Below, piece by piece: positions 33,651 to 41,088 of a stretch of DNA of 64,000 nucleotides. Each line of letters starts with the position of its first letter. Position 1 is the first letter of the stretch. The notes under the pieces are model-generated. The model was not told the DNA's origin. It did no database searches and saw nothing but the letters and a program-made list of their open reading frames with translations. The DNA is from Clostridium muellerianum (GTDB lineage Bacteria; Bacillota; Clostridia; Clostridiales; Clostridiaceae), in assembly GCF_012926525.1 (NCBI RefSeq), contig NZ_JABBNI010000067.1:1-64000 (forward strand). Reading direction: 5' to 3'. Position numbers and translations under genes: made by a program.

Positions 33651-34385
33651 ATGAAAAAATTACTTTGGGTGGAATGTCAAAAACTTCGCCGTTCAAAGAT
33701 TGTTTGGATTACAGTTTTTGCTACAGTTATGATAGCGGTTATTGTCTTTTTAGGAGGGCAGGATGTGTATGATGCATCTCAGAATATAGACAAGGTAGGC
33801 TGGTATATAACTGTAGCTCAACCACTGGCAACAATTTTTGTTCTTCCAGCGGTCATTGCTCTTTTAGGTAGTTATATGATTTGTCGTGAAGAACAGGAGG
33901 ATACAATAAAATCTCTACGGCTTATTCCCGTAAATGAAGCGAACTTAACCGCTGCAAAAATGATTGTTACTTTTGCGTTCAGCATACTCCTTTACTTGTT
34001 ACTCTTTGCTATAACATTTTCGGTTGAGGCTATCTTACATTTTTCTGATTTATCAATAGGAATGGTTCTAAATTTTCTGAAAGCATATTTTCTGGACGGC
34101 TTAGGTATATTCTTTGCTATCTCACCCATTATTGCTTTTGTATCGCGTATGAAAAAGGAATATTGGCTTGCACTGTTATTTGCTGAAATTTATTCTTTTG
34201 TTGGACTATTTACGAGTATGTCAAATACCCTAAAAGCTTTGTATCCTATTACGGCTGTATTTGCCATTTCTGGCTACTATGACGCATCGACATGGCAAAT
34301 AATACTTAGTTGCATTAGCTTACTGCTTTGCGGCTGCCTTTCTGTCCTTATATTGAAGGGCCTACAGCATAGTGAAAAAAGTTAA
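33651..34385 (+). CDS. Lantibiotic-protection ABC permease (MutG-like)
   Basis: 244 aa, again with about six helices and the start MKKLLWVECQKLRRSKIVWI. It parallels the previous gene and forms the second half of the membrane channel with the BcrA-like ATPase. ABC + two permeases + kinase/regulator is the known CprABC-type resistance layout. Confidence 0.85.
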   Translation: MKKLLWVECQKLRRSKIVWITVFATVMIAVIVFLGGQDVYDASQNIDKVGWYITVAQPLATIFVLPAVIALLGSYMICREEQEDTIKSLRLIPVNEANLTAAKMIVTFAFSILLYLLLFAITFSVEAILHFSDLSIGMVLNFLKAYFLDGLGIFFAISPIIAFVSRMKKEYWLALLFAEIYSFVGLFTSMSNTLKALYPITAVFAISGYYDASTWQIILSCISLLLCGCLSVLILKGLQHSEKS

Positions 34386-34401
34386 AGTAGATCATCTCAA
34401 A

Positions 34402-34533
34402 ATGAAGAAACTGATTATATTTCTACTGCTCTTTGGTATGTTACACTGTTACACTGAATGGAAATTCAACAATGACCCTCTTAAAGGGGTAATAGAACAG
34501 ATAGATAAGTGGGTTGGCAAGATTGGTTATTAA
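34402..34533 (+). CDS. Possible 43-aa membrane peptide
   Basis: ATG 34402 opens MKKLIIFLLLFGMLHCYTEW and then NNDPLKGVIEQIDKWVGKIG before a stop at 34531. It has a positively charged start, a hydrophobic stretch, a Cys at residue 16 and an amphipathic tail, so a small secreted, lipid-modified or membrane peptide is possible. The ribosome site is weak. It lies between the permease gene and pspC in the same direction. Confidence 0.4.
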   Translation: MKKLIIFLLLFGMLHCYTEWKFNNDPLKGVIEQIDKWVGKIGY

Positions 34534-34592
34534 TCAAAGAGCCAGACACAAAAGTGTAGGGCTGATGAACAATGACAGAAAGGTAACTGTTT

Positions 34593-34784
34593 ATGAAAAA
34601 AAGATTATATAGAATTAGAGAAGGAAAAATGATTGCTGGTGTTTGTGGCGGTATTGCCAAATACTTTGATGTAAACCCAAAAGTGTTACGGTTACTTTGG
34701 ATGGTATTTTTTGCAGCATACGGAAGCGGACTTGTGACCTATATTCTGTTTTCGATTTTTGTACCGAAAGAGTCAAAAAATTAG
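34593..34784 (+). CDS. PspC domain protein
   Basis: 63 aa: RLYRIREGKMIAGVCGGIAK, then YFDVNPKVLRLLWMVFFAAY with a membrane segment and VPKESKN at the end. This is a complete stand-alone PspC domain, a membrane protein linked to envelope stress. GAAAGG lies about 10 bases before the ATG. It follows the peptide-exporter operon and may be part of the same envelope response. Confidence 0.9.
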   Translation: MKKRLYRIREGKMIAGVCGGIAKYFDVNPKVLRLLWMVFFAAYGSGLVTYILFSIFVPKESKN

Positions 34785-35197
34785 AATGAAATAACTTTTA
34801 AAATCGGTTGAACAATGGCAAAAGAAAAAAAGCCGTCGTACAGCAGACATATCTTCATGCGCCAAAGAAACGGCGGATTTAATTTTCAGAGCCGCCGTTT
34901 CTTTGCGTTTTCAAAAATTTATGACAACTTACACGGATACGGCGGTATCAAGGAGGTATCGCCATGTTTATTTTTATTTGCAACAGACCCCTTAATCATT
35001 TTTCGTCAAAAAAAGTTTATGTCCATCATTAGGATATTCCGGCTATCAACATGAATACACACATCATTATGTAATTGTTAATAATTCCCTTATGCTTGGT
35101 TGCTCTATGCAGTCGGACTTTTTTGCATTTTTTAAAAATTTTTTTGCCCGTAATGCAACTGGCAGCCCTTTCGTGTCGGGACTTAGTGCGAAAGGAG
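34785..35197. other. Intergenic region with a strong GC-rich hairpin
   Basis: No gene supported. A hairpin at 34862-34905 (AGAAACGGCGG and CCGCCGTTTCTTTG) is a strong terminator downstream of pspC. Beyond it, GC-richer sequence near 35040-35190 (GGCAGCCCTTTCGTGTCGGG) has no coding sense and may be the edge of an acquired segment. The Uma2 cassette starts at about 35198. Confidence 0.5.
34862..34905 (+). terminator. Terminator downstream of pspC
   Basis: An 11-bp stem AGAAACGGCGG/CCGCCGTTTCT with an 18-base loop, followed by TTGCGTTTTC. Confidence 0.6.
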
Positions 35198-35293
35198 CAA
35201 GTGAGTCCAGCAAATCTGTCCTCACAAAGGGGTCAGGCACTTGTAAGGAAATGTAAGATATAAACACCTTAAAATAAAATATTCTATCAAGCT
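35198..35293. repeat. Alpha module at the left end of the Uma2 cassette, copy G
   Basis: AAGTGAGTCCAGCAAATCTG, then TCACAAAGGGGTCAGGCACT, TGTAAGATATAAACACC and ATTCTATCAAGCT. In copies C and D the last six bases are followed at once by the end of a Uma2 gene; here they are followed by about 780 bases containing the intact gene. Confidence 0.7.
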
Positions 35294-35514
35294 ATTATCG
35301 TTTAGGGAAATAGCTTAGCATCCTTCACTACCATAAGCTCGAAAAACTGCAAAATATAAAAAAATTATATTCAAATTAGATGTTTATTTAGAGAGGAGCA
35401 AAGATATGGGTAATGCATCTAAGAATGCTTCTGAAAACCTCTAAAAAGCTACAGTAAAATATCATAATAAGATATAATATAGAGTATAGAGTATTTTCGA
35501 TGGGAGTGGATGAG

Positions 35515-36090
35515 ATGGAGAACAATTTAATTAAAGAAGAATGGATTAATGGTATTGTGATGATGTCACCTAGGCCACAGTATAACCATATGCAAATTGA
35601 AGGTAAAATTTATATGCAGCTAGAGAAGTATTTTAATGGCAAATGTAAAGTTGCTATAGAGAGTTCTTTATTTCTGACAAAAGATAATCCAGTAGAATTA
35701 AAGAAAGACTTTGCAAAGTTAAAAGAGTTGATAAGTTCAAAAAAAGCTGAAATTGTTCCAGACATAGCTGTATATTGTGATAAAGAGCAGATATTTAAGA
35801 GAGGATTGTTAGGTATACCTCAGTTAATTGTGGAGATATTAAGTCCTAGTAACGCTACAGATGATACAGAAATTAAAAAAGAAACATATCAAAAATATGG
35901 AGTACCTGAATACTGGATAGCAGACCCGATGACTAAAAAGGTTTTTGCATATGGTTTAGAAAATGAACACTATGAATTAAAAGGTGAATATAAATTTCTA
36001 GAGGAAGAAATAAAGTCCAGTAGGTTTGATGACTTAGTAGTGGACATAAAAGATATTGAATTATTTGAAGATGATGAAGATGATATTTAA
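35515..36090 (+). CDS. Uma2 family endonuclease-like protein
   Basis: 191 aa. PD-(D/E)XK-type pattern: IVPDIAVYCDKEQ, LIVEILSPSNATDDTEIKK and KYGVPEYWIADP, the Uma2/DUF820 signature. The family is common in cyanobacteria and clostridia, is often multi-copy and has no established role. The ATG at 35515 is chosen for GGGAG 9 bases upstream. The acidic C-terminus (FEDDEDDI) runs directly into a terminator stem. The same 3' end is found without the gene at two other sites, so this gene looks like cargo of a mobile cassette. Confidence 0.85.
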   Translation: MENNLIKEEWINGIVMMSPRPQYNHMQIEGKIYMQLEKYFNGKCKVAIESSLFLTKDNPVELKKDFAKLKELISSKKAEIVPDIAVYCDKEQIFKRGLLGIPQLIVEILSPSNATDDTEIKKETYQKYGVPEYWIADPMTKKVFAYGLENEHYELKGEYKFLEEEIKSSRFDDLVVDIKDIELFEDDEDDI

Positions 36091-36095
36091 CCTTA

Positions 36096-36124
36096 GAGCA
36101 GTAGTTAATTCTACTGCTTTTTTT
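36096..36124 (+). terminator. Terminator of the Uma2 gene
   Basis: AGCAGTAG and CTACTGCT around TTAATT, followed by a run of T. The same hairpin ends the solo copies at 17653 and 21541. Confidence 0.8.
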
Positions 36125-36435
36125 AGTAGAAATACATTTAGTTATAAAAATTAGCTATAAGCTGTAATTATTCAATATTAAAATATTAATAGGTAGATGA
36201 TGCATTTATTAATAAAATGGTAACTGCTTCAGACTTTCATTGTGAAACTTGGAGATATCTATAAGGGTGTAAAAACATGAATGGCAGCATCAGAAGTAGA
36301 AAAAGTAACCAATAAGGAAATAAAAGGATAAAATTTAATTATATTGAAATATTGCTTGGAAATGAATTTTTGTGTTAATATTGGTATGGCTAGTAAATAG
36401 AAAATATGTAAATTTATTTATGATAAGGAGAAATT
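36125..36435. other. Intergenic region before the toxin island
   Basis: AT-rich, no gene seen. It must hold the promoter of the island; AAGGAG precedes the first ATG at 36436. TTGGTATGGCTAGTAAATAG near 36380 is part of this stretch, but I see no clear promoter boxes. Confidence 0.4.
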
Positions 36436-36771
36436 ATGAGCGGAAGAAGCGTTTATTATTATATGAAAATGATTGAATATAGTAATGCAGAAAGAATACT
36501 GCTAGATAAATTAGAAAGTATAAATAGTAATCTTAGACAATGTGATGATAGTTTCTCTAATTTTCCAAGAGTACATATGAACAATATTAATTTAGAGGGG
36601 CAAGTTATAGAAAATTTTAATAGCAAATCTAAAAAGTTCGGTAAGGAATTGGAAAATATACTTAATAAGGCTAAGTCTAGTAGAGATGTAATTAGTCAAA
36701 AACAAGTATTAGCACATGCAAGATATTTATATTATATGCAGCTGTACGAGGCGTCATTAGATGATGATTAA
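36436..36771 (+). CDS. Small helical WXG100/LXG-accessory-like protein
   Basis: 111 aa, predicted almost entirely helical (AERILLDKLESINSNLRQCD, FNSKSKKFGKELENILNKAK). Its size, helix-rich content and first place in an LXG-type cluster suggest an accessory partner that helps deliver the toxin through the type VII secretion system. There is no WXG motif, so the family assignment is tentative. AAGGAG lies 5 bases before the ATG. Confidence 0.6.
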   Translation: MSGRSVYYYMKMIEYSNAERILLDKLESINSNLRQCDDSFSNFPRVHMNNINLEGQVIENFNSKSKKFGKELENILNKAKSSRDVISQKQVLAHARYLYYMQLYEASLDDD

Positions 36772-36829
36772 GAAATGTGAGATAAAGCAGGAATCTAGCA
36801 TGCTAGATACGGAAAGGAGTTCATGATAT

Positions 36830-37324
36830 ATGCAATATGGAGCTAATAGTAATTTATTATATGAAGTTAATAGTAACTTATCAAATGAAATTTATGCTTT
36901 AGAGCAAGTTAATCAAAAATTAAGAACTTCACTAAGTGGAGTTACAGATATAATAAGGATATTGCAAAGCGATGTATGGCAAGGACAAAGTAAGAAAACA
37001 GCCTTAGATTTATTGTCAATATTTCATACATATCATGCTAAGCTTATAGAGGCTAGTGAAATGAATCTTAGTGCAATGAAGGTACTAGATGATAAGGCTA
37101 CTAGTTATATGAGTAGTGGAGCAATTCCGGTGCTATGGAGGAGTGATAGTCCAAGCAAGTCATTTAAAGAGAAGGTAGTAGCAAGTCTAAACCAAGCTTC
37201 AGATTATGTATACAAAGAGGCTTGTGAAGCAGAAGAATATGTATCAGAAAAAGCAAATGAAGCAGGTGAAAGCATATCAGAAACTGCTAATGAAGTTGGA
37301 CAATTTGTTTCAAATATACTATAG
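36830..37324 (+). CDS. WXG100-like helical protein
   Basis: 164 aa. The first 90 residues form two helices around VWQGQSKKTALDL, a W-x-G turn of the WXG100 type near residue 56. The C-terminal tail is a coiled segment with repeats (ACEAEEYVSEKANEAGESISETANEVGQF). It is probably secreted or serves as a partner of the toxin at 38291. GGAAAGGAG lies upstream. Confidence 0.65.
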   Translation: MQYGANSNLLYEVNSNLSNEIYALEQVNQKLRTSLSGVTDIIRILQSDVWQGQSKKTALDLLSIFHTYHAKLIEASEMNLSAMKVLDDKATSYMSSGAIPVLWRSDSPSKSFKEKVVASLNQASDYVYKEACEAEEYVSEKANEAGESISETANEVGQFVSNIL

Positions 37325-37345
37325 AATTGGTGGTGCTAATATTAA

Positions 37346-37984
37346 ATGATTAATTCCAATGAACTATATTATTTAAATAGAGCCTTAGATGGAATGGAGA
37401 TTTATGGAGTAGATCCTATGGAAAATATGATTAATACTTTAGGCAGTGGAAAAACGGCCAGAGAAAGTTTAATAGAGAAGAACATATTAACAAAGGAAGG
37501 AAAAATAAATGAAGCATCTTATTTGTTAATTGAAGGCTTAGAAAAATATAAAAAGGCCAAAAAGTATTTATGGGTGAATAGTAGAATAGTAGCATTAGAT
37601 GACACAAATTTTGTAATACATTTAGAAAAAGAAGAAGAAGGCAAAATTGTATTAAAAGAAATTACTAAAGCAATAATGTTATATAGCATAATTAAAGAAA
37701 ATTCCTTTTTATGGGGAAACAAAGTAGTTGAAAGTAAGGGAAAGTACGTTTCAGTTAAGGAGTTTATATCAAATATACTTAATGGAAAAAATGATGAGGA
37801 TATATTATACATAAAAATAGAAAATCCAAGCAGACAAGAGGCATATAACATATATTATAAGGAAAAAGATGATATTTTTAAATATGATGTGATTTATAAA
37901 TCACTTAAGAAAGTAAACCCAAAAGATATAAGAATTGAATTAGTAAAATTATTTGATATGAATTGGGGTGAAAAAATTGGCTAA
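37346..37984 (+). CDS. Unknown protein of the LXG cluster
   Basis: 212 aa. N-terminus MINSNELYYLNRALDGMEIYG, a central beta-rich part (YLWVNSRIVALDDTNFVIHL) and a C-terminus ending VKLFDMNWGEKIG. It is reminiscent in size and location of the EsaG/DUF5081-like proteins coded in type VII toxin clusters, but I recognise no domain with confidence. It overlaps the next gene slightly. Probably cytosolic, perhaps a chaperone. Confidence 0.55.
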   Translation: MINSNELYYLNRALDGMEIYGVDPMENMINTLGSGKTARESLIEKNILTKEGKINEASYLLIEGLEKYKKAKKYLWVNSRIVALDDTNFVIHLEKEEEGKIVLKEITKAIMLYSIIKENSFLWGNKVVESKGKYVSVKEFISNILNGKNDEDILYIKIENPSRQEAYNIYYKEKDDIFKYDVIYKSLKKVNPKDIRIELVKLFDMNWGEKIG

Positions 37985-38291
37985 TATAAAAGTTGGAGAA
38001 GAGTTAATTGATATTGCAGAGAAAATTGATAATTGCCAGAAGCTAGTTGATGAAGCCCTTGGATTATATATAAATGTAATGACAGAATTTGAAGGACAAT
38101 ATAAAGGAGCAGCTTTGGACAACATAAAGCAATTTTGTAATTCAGAAGGAATGCAGATTAAAAAATTGTCAGATCTTTATGGAAAAGCATCTACTTATAT
38201 AACATATGCATATAACCAAATGAATTTCACAGATGGAGAATTAGCTCAAATGATAAAAAATCGACAATCCATAGTTGGAGGAAAGAAATAA
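37977..38291 (+). CDS. WXG100-like small protein
   Basis: About 104 aa from TTG 37977 (GGGGTG 6 bases upstream); a GTG at 37968 sits inside that ribosome site. Two long helices with a central MTEFEGQYKGAALDNIKQFC turn resemble TIGR04197/DUF3130-type WXG100 proteins that escort LXG toxins. The stop overlaps the toxin's ATG by one base, so they are co-translated. Confidence 0.65.
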   Translation: MANIKVGEELIDIAEKIDNCQKLVDEALGLYINVMTEFEGQYKGAALDNIKQFCNSEGMQIKKLSDLYGKASTYITYAYNQMNFTDGELAQMIKNRQSIVGGKK

Positions 38292-40372
38292 TGGTTAAAA
38301 CTTTTAAGTTAGATGAAAATACCATAAATGACAAAGGGCAGACAGGATATGAAGTTACAGATAAAATATTAGAACACTTAAAAAAAGCAGACAGCTTAAT
38401 GGAAGATGCATATGCTGAAATAAATAGACATGAGGATTTAGCTTATGTGCAATATAATTCGTTATCTTCAGATTGTACTAAGATAAGTGATTATAGTAGA
38501 GATTATAAAGATTTTAAAAGATTTACAAATGAATATAATGAAAATGTTGATTCAATATTTTTTAAAGCTCAAGAAGAGGCAATGAAATATTTAAGAGATG
38601 TGAGATTAGAAGAAATTGAATTAGATAATAATTTAGGAATAAAACAGATGTATACAAGCCATTACCCCGGATTAGAAGGACAAGGGTTTGTAAAATCTAA
38701 AATAAATATAAAGGATTTACTTGAATGTGGTGATGTAGATAAGGCACTTAAAGAAGAATTTCAACAGCAGCAACTAGCAATAAAAAAGCTAAAAGAATTA
38801 GCTGAACTGCCAAAAGAAAAATGGCCACAAGGCATGACAGATGAAAGAATGGAAAAAATAAGAGCCTATGTAAAACAATTGAAAGAGGCAAAAGAAGATC
38901 AAGAATCCTATGATGATTCCATAAAAAAATTAATTACTTCAGGGGAACTTGATTATGAAACTAAAGGTGAGAGAATAACGTCTATGGTACTAGATTGTAT
39001 TCCAATAGTAGGAGATATAAAAGGAATAGCAGAAGTGGCAATTGGAAAGGATCTAGTATCAGGGAGAAGATTCTCAGACACAGAGAGAGCCATAATGTTA
39101 GGTGCAACAATAATAGGATTTAGCCAAGTGGGAAAGGTAGGAAAGGTTGCTCTCAAACTAGGAGGAAAAGAGTTATTAAAAGAAGGGGTAAAATGCACAG
39201 TAAAAGAAACAGCTAAGAACTTAGTAATGGTTGAAACTTTTGAGGGATTGTCAAAGTTAGGAAAAAATCTAGGCTTAGACCCAAAAGCAGAGCTTGGAAT
39301 AATGGCGGGAATTGTAATAGGTGGAGGAAAATTACACACCAAAGTCCAGAATTATATTAAAGATGTATCAAAAGAAATGAAAGGTGATTCTTTAAATTCA
39401 ATAATTAAAGATATAGAAGTAGAAGGCACAGCAGGTAAAAATTTAAGTAATATTGAAAGTGAAGTAAAGGATATTGCAAAAGATGCATCAAATGGTAAAA
39501 TATTAGATGATATAAATACAGCCTCAAAGTCATCAACAATGGAAACAGTAGCTAAAGATGCTGATGATATAAAAAATATAAAAGATGAAGCTACAGGAAT
39601 GGCTAAAGATGGAGTATCTGCAGAATCAAAGTTAGATACAGTATCTAAATATGCAAAAGATAATATAAAAAGTATAAAAGATGAAAGTACAGGAATAGCT
39701 AAAGATGGATTATCTGGTGAATCAAAATTAGATACAATATCCAAAGATACAAAAGAGCTTGATAATGTGAAAAATGAAGCTAAGATAGCATCTGAAGTGG
39801 ATACTGTGATTAAGGAAGTAGATAAGGGGGGTAGTAAAGCTGGAGTAGGCAAAACTGGTGAAGGAATACCTTTAGAAGAAGTAAAGCCAGATGTACTTAG
39901 ACAGATACACCCCGATGATAATGGAGCATATGGGTATTTACCAAATGAAGGCACTGCATATCATAGACCAAAATATGATTTTACTAATGTTGATTGGGCG
40001 AAAGACATGCAAAACGTTAGAAAGGACTACCTTGAAGCATCTAAACAATTATCAATTGATATTGAAAGAATGACTTCAGAAGGATTTTCTAAAAAAGATA
40101 TAGCAAAACATGTTGTTGATGCACGTAATCAACAGAAAGTTACAGCTAGAGCAAAGATGACAGTAGAAGAAAGAGCAGGATTAGAAGAAAGAAATATAGA
40201 GATATATGGCAATCTAATAGGTCCAGATTCACAATGGTTATTTAATAAAACTAAGAAAAAATTAATTAAAGAAGGCACATATATAAATGATGATGAGATT
40301 TGGAGTAGTGTTATTAAAAAATCCATGAAAAAAGATGATGTAATAAATACACTATTAGGGATAATTCATTAG
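38291..40372 (+). CDS. LXG-type polymorphic toxin with pre-toxin domain
   Basis: 693 aa. Helical N-terminal delivery region (1-215), then a pre-toxin TG-like segment (GERITSMVLDCIPIVGDIKG, IGKDLVSGRRFSDTERAIML, about 218-300). Next comes a low-complexity stretch with two perfect-length 32-aa repeats (residues 427-490), and a C-terminal toxin of about 165 residues beginning near HPDDNGAYGYLPNEGTAYH. That toxin has many Lys/Glu helices and no catalytic motif I recognise. Export through type VII secretion is inferred from the neighbours. The next gene is the likely immunity gene. Confidence 0.75.
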   Translation: MVKTFKLDENTINDKGQTGYEVTDKILEHLKKADSLMEDAYAEINRHEDLAYVQYNSLSSDCTKISDYSRDYKDFKRFTNEYNENVDSIFFKAQEEAMKYLRDVRLEEIELDNNLGIKQMYTSHYPGLEGQGFVKSKINIKDLLECGDVDKALKEEFQQQQLAIKKLKELAELPKEKWPQGMTDERMEKIRAYVKQLKEAKEDQESYDDSIKKLITSGELDYETKGERITSMVLDCIPIVGDIKGIAEVAIGKDLVSGRRFSDTERAIMLGATIIGFSQVGKVGKVALKLGGKELLKEGVKCTVKETAKNLVMVETFEGLSKLGKNLGLDPKAELGIMAGIVIGGGKLHTKVQNYIKDVSKEMKGDSLNSIIKDIEVEGTAGKNLSNIESEVKDIAKDASNGKILDDINTASKSSTMETVAKDADDIKNIKDEATGMAKDGVSAESKLDTVSKYAKDNIKSIKDESTGIAKDGLSGESKLDTISKDTKELDNVKNEAKIASEVDTVIKEVDKGGSKAGVGKTGEGIPLEEVKPDVLRQIHPDDNGAYGYLPNEGTAYHRPKYDFTNVDWAKDMQNVRKDYLEASKQLSIDIERMTSEGFSKKDIAKHVVDARNQQKVTARAKMTVEERAGLEERNIEIYGNLIGPDSQWLFNKTKKKLIKEGTYINDDEIWSSVIKKSMKKDDVINTLLGIIH
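39569..39760 (+). repeat. Two tandem 96-bp repeats inside the toxin gene
   Basis: Each unit codes for 32 residues: IKNIKDEATGMAKDGVSAES and then KLDTVSKYAKDN in unit 1; IKSIKDESTGIAKDGLSGES and KLDTISKDTKEL in unit 2. A partial third unit may begin with DNVKNEAKIAS. The repeats form the linker between the pre-toxin domain and the C-terminal toxin and preserve the reading frame. Confidence 0.85.
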
Positions 40373-40384
40373 GAGGAGTTTATT

Positions 40385-40837
40385 ATGATATTTTTAGATA
40401 ATTATTCTAAAAAGAACACATATATTAGCATAACATCACAAGGATATTCAATAGTTGATGCAAATAGTATAAATGATATAGAAAATGGAGAAGGCGGATT
40501 TAGTGAAGATGGTGAGCTATTAGGTTTATATATTGATGATGACAAATTATATTTCCAATATAATAATAAAAGTTATGAAACTAAACCAGATGAAATAAAT
40601 TGCACAAATGAAATACTAGATGATGGTAAGCGTAACTTCAGAGTAAAAATAAAGGAAGTTCTTGTCTGCAATATTATATATAAACCATATATAAGTCCAT
40701 TCGTTTTAACCTTCGGAGATGATGAAGATGAATTTGATTTTTTACTTTATTTAAGTAATTTAATGGCAGATGAAAACTCTATTATAAATTTTATTAATGG
40801 CATAAATAATTTAAAGCAATATTATTCTAATATTTAA
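40385..40837 (+). CDS. Putative immunity protein for the LXG toxin
   Basis: 150 aa, acidic, mixed alpha/beta (GLYIDDDKLYFQYNNKSYET, FGDDEDEFDFLLYLSNLM). It starts 12 bases after the toxin's stop with GGAGG upstream and is followed by a strong terminator at 41026-41065. Small acidic proteins in this place usually neutralise the toxin. No family recognised. Confidence 0.6.
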   Translation: MIFLDNYSKKNTYISITSQGYSIVDANSINDIENGEGGFSEDGELLGLYIDDDKLYFQYNNKSYETKPDEINCTNEILDDGKRNFRVKIKEVLVCNIIYKPYISPFVLTFGDDEDEFDFLLYLSNLMADENSIINFINGINNLKQYYSNI

Positions 40838-41025
40838 GAAAGAAAAGTTCTATTTTGCAAATAGCTTTCTACTGCAAAACTAAGAAGTATCCAGATGCAT
40901 AAACTAACAGAATTAATAAATGCTATAAATGTAACACTTGCAGAGAATTCAGTATAATAAGTCTAAGTGCATAATAATAATTAAGTAGTTAGCATTGTCC
41001 ACTAGAAGAAAAGTAAACCAATAAG

Positions 41026-41065
41026 ATGCCCAATAGATGCTGACGTAGTATCTATTGGGTATTTT
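41026..41065 (+). terminator. Terminator after the immunity gene
   Basis: ATGCCCAATAGATGC and GTATCTATTGGGTAT pair over 15 positions (one or two mismatches) around TGACGTA, followed by TTTTG. It closes the toxin operon about 190 bases after the immunity gene. Confidence 0.75.
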
Positions 41066-41088
41066 GCTGTAGCAAGTTCAATACTTGA

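Noticed and set aside
34815-35054. 79-codon plus-strand frame after pspC
   Set aside because: It runs through the strong hairpin at 34862-34905, has no recognisable protein pattern and no good ribosome site; the region reads as a terminator and non-coding DNA.
38953-39954. Two long minus-strand frames opposite the LXG toxin gene
   Set aside because: They mirror the codon pattern of the toxin gene, are rich in Ser/Phe/Pro as expected for antisense reading of a Lys/Glu-rich gene, and lack ribosome sites.
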